DNA of 64,000 bases from Syngnathus acus. Lineage: Eukaryota; Chordata; Actinopteri; Syngnathiformes; Syngnathidae. The notes under the pieces are model-generated. The model was not told the DNA's origin. It was given only the letters and a program-made list of their open reading frames with translations, and did no database searches. The stretch lies in assembly GCF_901709675.1 (NCBI RefSeq), contig NC_051100.1, positions 1 through 64,000 of the forward strand. Direction: 5' to 3'. The translations under genes and the position numbers were made by a program. This document shows positions 24,001 to 33,749 of this stretch, piece after piece; the first letter of the stretch is position 1; each line of letters starts with the position of its first letter.

Positions 24001-27000
24001 CCTACACAACGTCGTAAAACACCCCCTGCTATGCTTTGACTAGAGGTCACGGGGTTTCTCTCCATCCAGTCCACTCTCACCCCCACCCTGTTTCTCTTAA
24101 TAAAAATGCTCTTGCAAGAGGCCAGAGTCAGACCTCATTCGATCCTCGCTGTACGCACAGCGACAAATGGCTCTCCATTTGCAAATGCTTAAAAAGGGCA
24201 TACTGTCTCCGTGTGGTTCTTGCAAAAACAAGTTAGAGTGAGCACCACTCTAACAGTGTATTTCAAGCCAAAATCATTTTCTGAAATGTTTTAATAGCTG
24301 ATTTACCTCTAAAGCTTTTGTCGAAGCTGGCGGTCTCTGGAGTTCCAAGGAGAACATCCCGGTGTTGAAGACCAGGTTATGGAGCTCCGGTCGATCACTG
24401 AGTACAGTGATGAGGAAGGCTGCTTTTGAAAAGGTGTTGGTGGCTACCTGAGTCTGACGGCCTGTCGAGACTTTATTCTTCTTACCCTAAAGAAATACAA
24501 AGGCAAAGATGAGGACTTTATACAACCCTAGAAATAAACGTACTACATTTGAAATGTATTTGATTTTGAAATCTTTTTTGTTTGATACAATGAAATCTCG
24601 ACAGTCTAAATGACAAGTCGTAGCCGCTACGACCGCTTAACGACTTACTAAGTAAGCTCACTTGCCTTAGTCTGTGGCTGCTCCACTTTTAGGTCCGGAG
24701 GGTTGGCCAGGAGCTCCTTTGCTAAATCCACGGCCAGTCGACACGCTTCGTTATTATATCCGTGAGCATGTAGAGACTCGGCACAGGCAAACAGCACCTA
24801 TCCGAACAACAGCATTTTGGCTCACACTATTCAAAGAATACCATAACCAGTCATACCTTAATCATTTGTTTATGACCACATTGAAACTCAAATCACTTGT
24901 GTCTCCAATCAACTTTATGAATGGAAATGCCATCAAAGTGTTCCAGCAACACAAAGAAAAGAAAAGGGTCTAGAAAGGGATCTCACATCCCTGGATGTTG
25001 GAGACCTGGTACTTTGGATACTGACAGATTGGAATTGGAACATAGATTGTTGCAATTATTTTTATCATTATTAGCGGCAGCAATTGCAGCAGGACGAGCA
25101 GTAGCGGTAATTCGTCACATCGGGACTGATATGGTAATTTGTTGGCTCAGAAGACGCCGCTCCAACGTGGCAGAGCCAAACGACGGATTGTTCGCAACCA
25201 AAGTGCTGTGACTGGACTTTTGTGCTTTTCACGGCGTGCCCATCATGAACACCATGTTGCGAAATAAGTCCTCATTTATAATCATGTCAACGGATTGGCG
25301 GCTAGATGTTATGGAGACTCCGGTGTGAAAGCATACTATAACAAGCGTGAATTTAAAAGGGCTGGGTGACTGATAGTTACTGTTAGCATGCTATAGCAAG
25401 CATGAAGTGTTCAACCTTGATGTCAGAAAATCAAGTCATTGCCTCACAAAATAATAGTTGAACTTACCTCCATTCGTTCCTCCTGCTCTAATGGCTTGAT
25501 CCCTGCAAAGATGTCTGGCCCGTCTTCGTGGCTGTCAACCAGCTGTCTGTATGCTCCCTCTTCTGAAGCAGGGCTCAGGTAGTAAAGCTGGTAGTCATCT
25601 TCACACACAACTAGTCCACCACCATTTGACGCTTCCGCTTCTTTTGGAGCAATTCCACACACAGCGGCTTCTCTATTCTCTGCTTCTGTTCCAGCACGCA
25701 TTTTCTCCTCAAGCCCACCAAGAGGCTCGGCGGAAGATCCATCGCACGAATTGGCTAGCGGCTGGTCACCGTGAACTGGCTTGACATCTCTGGTCTCTTC
25801 CGAGTCCTCCTGTTGCGTCCGGTACTCGAATTGCTCGGAAACATCAAATACAGCCACGTCTGTCTCTTTGAACGCTACGGTGGCATGACTGCTGCTATGT
25901 TTACAATCCAAAATCTTGCCATTCTTGCACGACGACTCTTGGGGCAGCGGAGCGTTGGAGGGAAACCCCATCGATGCTGGAGGAATATATTCAAACGTGT
26001 TGCTTGCCTCGGCCCCCAAAGTCAGACTGCAGCCATCATCAAGGCTGAGTTCGGCAAGGTCTGGCTCCAGAGAGCTATCCTCGCTGCTGGTTCTCTGTTT
26101 AGCATTGATATTTTGACATCCCCCTAAAATGCCCCCCTTCCCAAAGCCCTTCATCAGTTTCAACTTCCCCCCGGAGGCACTACCTGTTCCTTTGTAAAAG
26201 CACTTTCCTTCTCCATCTTCTAGAGACAGTGAGAGAGCCCCTCCTCCCAGACGAACCAACATAGTTCCCCCTCCATTGACTGCAATGGTCTTTTTTTTGG
26301 TTAGCACCATCTCCTTTGGCCTCACTACAACCTCTTCTTGAAACGACGACCGAGCGCTTCCTCTCGAATGACAATCTGCTCCTCTTAGTTCCGAAGCTTC
26401 CCTGATAGCTGATGCCGCCGCAGAGGCTCTCGCTGCTCTCTGTTGCTGCATTCCGCGAGGCCAGGACAAGTTGGCTGTCTTCTTTTCAGCGTGACAGGAC
26501 GTGATACCTTCCAGAGGGTAGGCCATTTGCCAGTTAAAATAACATGACTCCACAGCAGGTTTAAAGCCCTGGAAGAGCTTGTCCAGGGACTTGCGATGTT
26601 GCCCACGCTTCACTATCTCGATAACTTTAAGGTGCCGGTGCTTCAGTTGACTTGCCAGTTCCAGACGCCTAGGAGAGAAGACACAAGAAGTATTCTCGTC
26701 AAAAAAAAGATCACTCGTTACATCACTGGTGTTACCTACTGATAGGTTTATAGGTTCATGAGTAGTACAGCTAAGCCTAGAGTTTACACGGACTTTGGGG
26801 TCAACAGAAGCTCAAACTATTCTTATATTATTCTTCGGACTCGAATACATTATGTTCGGTATATTCGTAAGGCTTAGTAAGTTCGTAGCGCTCCAGTCCA
26901 ATAACAATTGCTGTAATCATAGACGGACGGCCATTTTGAGTTGCATGTGTCGATTTTGTTCGGGATTTTTTTGAAGGGGAGGATAAAGTTGACTGAACAA

Positions 27001-30000
27001 AAACAAAATGTATATACACATATGTGCTTATGCAAATCATCGGACCTGCAGGGGCTGATAGTGGGGTCTAGCACTGCTAGTTTCCACAGAACCACGATTT
27101 CATCACACATGCTGGCACAGGCATGAGCCGCTACATCCGATTGACCGTTGGTTCGTCCAGTGTGTCCACTGGCACTGCTGTGTGATGCAGATGTCCGAAC
27201 ACTGTACCACCAACTGATGATCTGGAAACAAACACCGCAGACATATATTCAGAAATAATAACAATCAAATAATCACCACCACAATCAAAATAATTCCTAC
27301 AACAGCAATAGCAAACTCGCAGCCATCGCTTCCCGGCCCCTTCAAATATTTCTTCCAAAATAAATGTCTTCGCTCCTCTGGCCCTAATCATAATTTTTCT
27401 ATTTCAAAGATTACGGACCTCGCACAGCTCCTGGTGCAAGCCCCAATAATTCCTAGAAAAACAAACAAACAATCAGGGGCACCTGTTCAGGCTCTCGCAA
27501 GCATGGACGATGTACCTGTTCGTAAGTCAGGCAATGCTCAGTGAGTATCTCGAGGAGCGGTGCAGCGTTGCTGTCTCGTCTCTTGAACATTTCTCTGACG
27601 ATAGATAGAAGGTTCCAAATGCCTTCTGGCTCTCGGCCTCTTAAAGGTCTTAGCAGACAGGCCCATTCGGCAGCAGCCGGTGGCTCAGTGGAAGACAGAT
27701 ACATGGAATTGACGTCACTGTGAACACAAACGCACGCACAAGCGATTAACAGCAGAGTCCGACTTAACGGCCGCCGATGTTGAATTGGCGTGTCGAGGTC
27801 TTAAAGATGCACATGGACACATTGGGGACGAACGACTACGCGTGCCCGACATCCCTCAGACTCCTTTGGATTTATGTCTTCTGACCATAAAGGTGGGAAG
27901 AAAATGCTTTATGTCAAACTTAGCTCACGTTGGGAGTGTAGTTGCTATAATACAGTACGTTATACTGCATATGGCGTTGTAAAAGACAGTTTCATCGGCA
28001 GCAGCGCTGCACGCGGCTATCGGCGGTGTCGCCATTTGCAAGTAACGAGGCATTGTTTTCTTAGCATGGATTGCACTTTCTACAAAGAATGGCAAGAATA
28101 AGATGTATATATATTCAACTTTATCCAGAATGTGCGCTACAGAATCATTCAAAGAATTAACCCGCGTCAGTAAAGGTTCACCAACAATCGAAAACCTTGA
28201 TAGTGTGTTTCGATTTGAAATAAACAACCTGAAGACAACAGGTGAAGGTCCGCAGAATTTATGCAGTGTCTTTTTGATGTTGTCACTCAGAGTGGATTCA
28301 TCCAAATACCAGGTACTCTGATCAGAAACCGATGGTCCAGCTGTGGGGTCTTCAAGCGCACACGCACACACCACATTTTTGGTTTATTGTCATTATTTAA
28401 TTGCTGTTCATTCAAGATCAACTTGTGGTATTCTCATATATGGGATGTTTTGGGCTAATTTACCTGGAGCTCCACACAAGGTGTTGATTGCAGTAGACTG
28501 AGAGGATAAGAGTTCATCAAGCAGTCGTTGGGCTGTGGGTAGAATCTGGAGAGACAAAGCCACCCGACGCACAAAGTACAATGAACGGTCTTGGCATGTC
28601 CTAACCCAGGGGTGGGCAAATAGGTCTCCCTGCTGCAACACACCTGATTCAAATGATCAGGATTGTTATCCAGCTTCTGCTGACCTTGCTAATTATCTGA
28701 CCATTTGAATCAGGTGTGTTGCAACAGGATGACATAGAAAACATGCAGGACACCGGCTGGCCCTCGACGACCGCAATTGCCCACCCCTGCCCTAACGCTG
28801 GCACGGACCACACTGCGCCGTCAAAGTGACAAGTCATATTGGATTCGTTCCAAATTCATAGTAGCGTAAAGAGAGAGTGAGGGGGAAAAAAAAAACATTA
28901 CACATCGAACATTACATTACAAAAAGACCGGAAGTATACTCTGGACCTCCGGTTCTGGGTCATCAGCGACTCTATATGTCATTCCTTGTCTTTTCGCATC
29001 ATTCGATATGCCTTGACAACTTTTCAGTCAGCCTCTCAGCCTTCACCTGCAGCTACTGCAGCAATTGCATGCTCTCCTTTTAGTTGCTTTCCAATGATAT
29101 GATTTGTTTTATTGGAAAGAAAACATACCTGTTGAGGTAGCTCACTAATAAGATACTGGGCAAATTTCTGCAGCTGATCCCTCTGAAGCCTGGACAAAGA
29201 CTCTGACACCGGGGCCCTCAGACAGACAGCTGAAGCCTGTCGAGAAAGCCAGAGTTATGCCATCCCTCTGACAAGCGCCGGTCGAGAGGCAAGCGGCACT
29301 TTGGACTATGGACTAACTGGAAACGCTTCATGGAGGACTGGTGACAAAGGAATGAATTACTATTTAAAAGTGCTGTTGGAAAAGGAGAGGCTTGACTTTA
29401 ACCAGGTGCCTAAGATGAAAAAAGATGGCTTTAACAACAGCACCAATTTGCCCCTCCAATATTTTACTCTTCACTTTAAGACCCATATTCGACAATGTTA
29501 GCTTTAGATAAGGCGACAGACAGGGTCAACGGGATGGGATGTACGACGGTCAATTAAGATTATAAAAATACCTTCTAATATGACGATGATCATTTGCTCG
29601 AAATATTTCATGTCAGCCATGCTTTTTTTTTTTTTTAACTTACATTGTGAATCCTGAACAGACAGAGAGCCACCACATGGGCACACCATTTTGCCCCAGC
29701 ACCACACGTACAACTGCAGGAAGTGATGCGACAGCGATCAAACATTACTGCCACGTTGTAGGTGCCTCTAGACTGTCCCGACTGACTGGGCACCACACTT
29801 GCACTGAGATGGAAACCTGACAGAAATGGGGGGGGGGGGGAACAGACATCAGCACTGTGAACTGCTGAAACTTCATGTTTTCAAAAATCTTAGCATAAAA
29901 CAGAGCAACCAAACAGAGTTACATTAACAAAAATGAAACACACACACACGGCACACCTTCATGCATGTCAATCAAGTCCAGCAATATACACACCAATTTG

Positions 30001-32445
30001 CAGAGGGTCTTTCACGGCTCTGATCCGGTGCAACTGCTCACCACGCTGAAATTCATCAGGACTTCCGTTTGCCAGGCACGAATACAACCTGCAATCAGAG
30101 GAAGTACACATCAAAAGGGTTGGAATTGGGGGGGGTTAGATCGCCAAATGATTCCCGAACGCGGCACCGCTGCTGCTCACTGCTCCCCTCTCCCCCAGGA
30201 GATGGATCAAAATCACATGGGGATGGGTTAAATGCAGAGGACAAATTTCACCACACCCAGATGTGTGTGTGACGATCATTGGGACTTTAACTTAACTTTA
30301 ACTTAAACTTAAAAAAGGAAATTGAAAAGCAGCGCCTAGTTCAGGGGTGGGCAATTCCGGTCCTCAAGGGCCTGCATGTTTTATAGGTCTCCCTGCTGCA
30401 ACACACCTGATCCAAATGATCAGGATTGTTATCCAGCTACTGCAGACGTTGCTAATTATCCGACCATTTGAATCAGGTGTGTTGCAACAGGGTGACATAG
30501 AAAACATGCAGGACACCGGCTGGCCCTCAAGGACCGGAATTGCCCACACCTGGCCTAGTTGGTAATGAAGTAGTGCAAACACCGTGAGCAAAAGTCTTGA
30601 AACATTTTGAGAGCCATCGTTTCAACACGTACAGAATCATTTCAAACAACTCTAGAAATGATGAATAGGCCCCGAGCAGTGACAGCTGTGAGATCCCAAT
30701 TGTTTTTGTAGCAATTATTCTTATTAGGGCCCAAGCATGAACCCAGCGCCAAAATGATGCTGTTTTGGACCTGGCCGAAAATTCATGAGACTTTGCATAC
30801 ACACCAGGCCTGGCAAAATAATGATGGTCAGAGCCCAACTCTGCAGCGACTCGTCCGGCTTCCAGCTGGCTTAATGCCAGCCTGTGAATGATAGAAAAAT
30901 AAACAATTACAACAACAAAATATTTTGCTGTGTGCGGTTGGCATCCTTGAATGTCTGCAATGCGATGCTGCTGCGGGTGTTTTATCGTTCTTTTGTGGCG
31001 AGCGCCCTGCCCTCTTCATCAACGAGAGAGATGCTTCCCGCCTGGACAAACTGCTGAGGAAGAGGGGTTCTGTTGTGGGCGCGAAGCTGCCTGGTCTGAC
31101 GGCGGCAGAACAACGGGTGTCGGCCAGGGTGCTGCTGTCCATAAAGGACGACCCGGACCGCCCACTGTATGGCACCGTCTCCGAGAGGAGGAGTAGCTTC
31201 AGTGACATCTCCACGGAAAAGGGGAGGAGATCATTTCTCCCCCATGCCGTGAGACTTTTGAACTCGACACGGGGCACAGGGGTGCGTGCGTTCACGCTCA
31301 AATTGATCTGGGTTCCTCACGTTTAACATGAAGTCTGTTTCATTCTAAATTGAAAGGAAAGGTTTTTGTTGTTTTAGTAGTTAAAACAGTGGCAGGTAGT
31401 CAGAGTGCCACTGCACCTAGCTGTTGACTAAATCATGTTTGCAAGTGTATATAAGGCTTCGGTGAAATAGGATATTTCATTCGTTGGACTATCTTTCTGT
31501 TTCGACTGACTTACAGACAGACGATTGACAGACAGGTGAAATTTGTTGACAGAAGCGCAGCTAAAATAACTACGGTGCACTGACGATTACAGTTTGGTTT
31601 GACTTGAAATGATGTTGAACTAACGATGGTCAACGGATACCCTGGCCGCTGACAAATGACGGCGGCGCGGCAAAGGTTACTGATGGAGTCGACTACTATG
31701 GGAAAAAAAAAAAAATTAGGGATCTCACAGTGTTTGCTGCTCCATTCAAATAATGAATCATTCCATTTGTTGTTGGGACCTCGCAGCATTTGCTGCTCGG
31801 GGCCATAATTACATTTCTAAAGTACCATTTTTAAGTGTATGTCATGAGCCCACCTGATGTCGTCCTCATTTTCAGGGAAGCTCCAGTACGCAATTCGAAG
31901 CTGAAGTTGTTCTGGCACAGGGGGGTAAACCTTCTCTACCACCTCAAATGGGATGTGAAAGGCTACTTGTTTGGCAGACAACTCCACCAATGGAATTACC
32001 TGACCATCTAAAAGAAAGAAAAAATGATCAAATACAAGACACAGGAGGGAAAAATGACATTAGGCACGATAAACACATTAGTATCGTCTTCACGCTATGT
32101 ATCGCCATATTGTCCAGCTCGAGAGGGGACTGGACATCACATAAGCCTGAGAAAAAAACCAAACGTTTCATACAGTGCAGTCAGGCTTACCATTTAGGAC
32201 AGCAGCAAGAATGACACAAGTTGAACTTGAAAATTCAATGGATAGGAAAAAAAAGCGCTTCCCCAACCTGTAGCCCTCGCAGTCGGAGATGTGGCTCCAG
32301 CAGATTGCTTCTTCCATCCCCTCCAGTTCTGGCAGAGGCTCTCAGCCTCAGAAATGAAAGAGCACAAAGAGTCCTCCTCAAATCGGTCAGAGTCTTCAAA
32401 TGAGAACCTCTCCCCCTCTTCCCACTCGGCAAACATCAGTTCCAT
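16569..32445 (-). CDS. zswim8: Zinc finger SWIM domain-containing protein 8, complete gene, 26 exons
   Basis: Substrate receptor of a cullin-RING E3 ligase, known from family work for target-directed microRNA degradation (AGO turnover). Exons 5'->3': 32445-32268, 32007-31854, 30088-29994, 29816-29644, 29236-29129, 28545-28464, 28349-28229, 27717-27516, 27221-27046, 26668-25468, 24797-24666, 24486-24307, 23710-23527, 23327-23229, 22896-22772, 22258-22000, 21576-21427, 21249-21027, 20874-20585, 20409-20186, 20019-19525, 19246-19072, 18995-18834, 18494-18375, 17432-17254, 16772-16569. All phases close: 1896 aa, slightly longer than mammalian ZSWIM8. The N-terminus MELMFAEWEEGERFSFEDSD matches the family. 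The SWIM zinc finger lies at residues 170-205 (C176, C178, C180, then C187-A-H189). The C-terminus ends KELWQRISMEMATFSP. Exon 10 (1.2 kb) is the fast-evolving low-complexity region. Exon 16 has a polyalanine run. Exon 11 ends at a GC donor. Splice sites are my manual calls. Confidence 0.96.
17827..18133 (-). mobile_element. tRNA-derived SINE, full length
   Basis: It lies in zswim8 intron 24. On the minus strand the head has a canonical A box TGGCCTAGTGG and a B box GGTTCAAACCC about 40 nt apart, as in a tRNA-derived Pol III promoter. A conserved body with ATCACCAAATGATTCCCGAG and GCAGAGGACAAATTTC follows, ending in a TCATTGGGACTTTAACTTT tail. Related copies are at 39840-40164 and 30118-30300. 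Confidence 0.88.
20974..21011. repeat. GGCA tetranucleotide microsatellite
   Basis: About nine copies of GGCA in zswim8 intron 18, ending only about 15 bp from the exon 18 splice donor at 21026. The donor itself is intact. Confidence 0.95.
23907..24230 (+). mobile_element. Possible solo LTR
   Basis: In zswim8 intron 12 a ~324-bp segment starts TGTTGGAATG and ends TGCAAAAACA, the TG...CA form of retroelement LTRs. It has an AATAAA at 24099 followed by a GCTCTTGCAAGAG stretch, as in an R-U5 region. A 26-bp stretch containing TATGTTGGAATGTAACCTG is repeated at 23905 and 23957 (52-bp period). I found no clear target-site duplication or internal genes, so this is an inference. It could be an unrelated repeat. 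Confidence 0.35.
28607..28789. mobile_element. hAT-type MITE, copy 1
   Basis: In zswim8 intron 5. The ends are CAGGGGTGGGCAA and TTGCCCACCCCTG. Internal inverted segments pair CAACACACCTGATTCAAATG with CATTTGAATCAGGTGTGTTG. Flanks TCCTAACC and CCCTAACG match at 6 of 8 positions, consistent with a decayed 8-bp target duplication. The part next to the left end is shortened compared with copies 2 and 3. Confidence 0.8.
29644..29816 (-). other. zswim8: zswim8 exon 4: SWIM zinc-finger exon
   Basis: This exon carries the whole metal-binding core of the protein: CRITSCSCTCGAGAKWCAH, residues 171-189, with the CxCxC...CxH pattern. It is called separately because this motif identifies the family. Phase 1 in, phase 0 out; splice sites AG and GTAAGT. 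Confidence 0.93.
30118..30300 (+). mobile_element. 5'-truncated tRNA-derived SINE
   Basis: Body and tail of the same SINE as 17827-18133, in plus orientation inside zswim8 intron 2. It starts at AAGGGTTGGAATTGG and lacks the tRNA-like head with A and B boxes. It ends in GATCATTGGGACTTTAACTT with an extended TTAACTT tail. Confidence 0.85.
30342..30552. mobile_element. hAT-type MITE, copy 2, perfect 8-bp target duplication
   Basis: The ends are CAGGGGTGGGCAATTCCGG and CCGGAATTGCCCACACCTG. It is flanked on both sides by GCCTAGTT (30334-30341 and 30553-30560). The 8-bp duplication and CAG...CTG ends are the hAT signature. There is no transposase, so it is non-autonomous. It lies in zswim8 intron 2. 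Confidence 0.9.
30660..30835. repeat. Fragment of an interspersed GGGCCC-type repeat
   Basis: Contains GGCCCCGAGCAGTGACAG, TTCTTATTAGGGCCCAAGCATG and CACACCAGGCCTGGCAAAATAATGATG. I recognise this pattern as a common interspersed repeat in fish genomes. It is degraded, with no coding part. Confidence 0.5.
30920..31315 (+). mobile_element. C-terminal fragment of an L2-like LINE
   Basis: Frame 1 (30925-31326) reads SRLDKLLRKRGSVVGAKL, then DDPDRPLYGTVSERRSSFSD, then GRRSFLPHAVRLLNS. This is the usual end of L2/Maui-like ORF2. The frame is open over the whole fragment although the 5' part is gone. It sits in zswim8 intron 2. The following ~500 bp (31330-31850) contain a TATATAAGG box at about 31449 and a repeated TTTGCTGCTC stretch but nothing I can name. 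Confidence 0.8.
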
Positions 32446-32983
32446 TCCGGCGACGATAAAGATTCATCCGCCGGCCGGCGGATCCGTCACTTGAGTTCTT
32501 CTTCACTTCTTGTCGTCCATTGACTAAAATATCCAATGTTTGGACTGGTTTTTGTGTTTCATTGTTTGTTTTGTTGGGACGGGGACGAATGTGACGCGTT
32601 TCTAAGCATGTGTTTATATAAATCGGAGGACCTGTCCGGTTACAGTCTCGAAGAATTTACCATTGCGGGTTGGTCAGTTTACGCCGAATATTAAAATAGA
32701 CAACTGGTATTTACCTCAATGCAAAGACAACTTTGGTACTACACAGACATCATTCACACATTTAGACCATTCCGTTGAAATCTCCGGTTTTGCTTTCGAC
32801 AGGCTATCCCTTTATGTTGTTTCGTTCCCACCTAAAATGATGCTTTCCGTTTCCGTTTGACGTCCCTTTGGCGTTTTAAGTGTTCCCGTGTCGAAAAACA
32901 AGGTGTCTAGCTTGTGCCGCAAATGTTTTGTTTTAGATTTTTTATCAAATTTTGAGTCACCACCAGACTAATGTTTCTATTCT

Positions 32984-33690
32984 TCTTTTTTCTTCTTCTT
33001 CGTCTCTTTTCTTCTTCTTCGTCTTCTCTTTTCTTCTTCGTCGTCTTCTTCTTCTTCGTTTTCTTTTTTGGAAGCTTTATTCATATACTCAATACAATAC
33101 CAAAAACACAACGCAACAGAAACAAAGAATACAACTGCAAGGGGGTATCCACCTGTCATAAGGTCAGATAATCGGTGATAGATACATTCAAACCTTTCCG
33201 TTTTGATACGATGAAGGGATTTCAGATAGGTCGACCAGAAAGATTGTCAGAATGGGCGGGGACTTGAGAAGTCTGTGAATAAAAAAAACTTTGCAAGACA
33301 GAGAATCAGGTTATAAACCAGCTTGTTGTGGTAAAGAAACGTTCCAAATGTCACGATGAGGTCCCTTGAAATAGGTAGAACGTCAAAATATCCCTGAGTC
33401 CAGTCATGCACTCTCGTTTCATTTTCGTTTCATAAGTTTATTGAGCGATCCAAGCTGACAAACAAAACATCAATATATGAAAACAAGTTTTTTTTTTTTT
33501 TTTGTGTGCTCTCCTCCAAAAGCCTCGAGTCTTACTACACTCAAAAAGTATGTGCTCGATTGTTTCTACCTCATTCTCACAGAAGATACGTACACGCATT
33601 GCCTGCACTGCAGAGGCCGTGTCAAGACTTCCGAGTACGTCATACGGGCGGGGTGCAGCTGCAGCGGTGGCGAAGTGCAAAGCAGAAGGA
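32984..33690 (-). mobile_element. L1-like LINE 3' fragment upstream of degs1
   Basis: The minus-strand frame 33680-33438 reads FCENEVETIEHILFECSK then FWRRAHKK, the zinc-knuckle signature (C-ETIEH-FEC) near the ORF2 C-terminus of L1-like elements. Further downstream, frames give FGTFLYHNKLVYNLILCLAKF, then LTIFLVDL, then LKSLHRIKTERF, typical of the fish L1 C-terminus. The element ends in a purine-rich tail, seen as TTC-rich DNA at 32984-33065. It is 5'-truncated and frame-broken. Its old 5' end is about 60 bp from the degs1 start codon, so part of the degs1 promoter may be LINE DNA. From 32446 to 32983 I see only the zswim8 5' flank and no gene. Confidence 0.72.
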
Positions 33691-33749
33691 CCACCATTTT
33701 ATAACGTCGTAGATTTTCAACCCGTGAAACTCGTTCAAGCTGTTTCGAG
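33640..33749 (+). promoter_or_regulatory. degs1: Probable degs1 core promoter and 5' UTR
   Basis: A GC box GGGCGGGG lies at 33646, about 100 bp before the degs1 ATG, preceded by GTACGTCAT, a near-CRE at 33636-33644. There is no TATA box at a suitable distance, so a TATA-less CpG-type promoter is likely. Part of this DNA overlaps the end of an L1-like fragment. Confidence 0.4.

Noticed and set aside
24921-25211. 96-codon plus-strand ORF with a hydrophobic Ala/Leu-rich part
   Set aside because: It sits in a zswim8 intron antisense to the gene, with no recognised domain.
31400-31850. LTR-like segment with TATATAAGG
   Set aside because: There are no TG...CA ends, poly(A) signal or target duplication that I can place. 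Left as unidentified intron sequence.
32610-32625. TATA box (TATATAAA) between zswim8 and degs1
   Set aside because: It is 170 bp from the zswim8 start and in an AT-rich context. Neither gene has a start at the proper distance that I can support.
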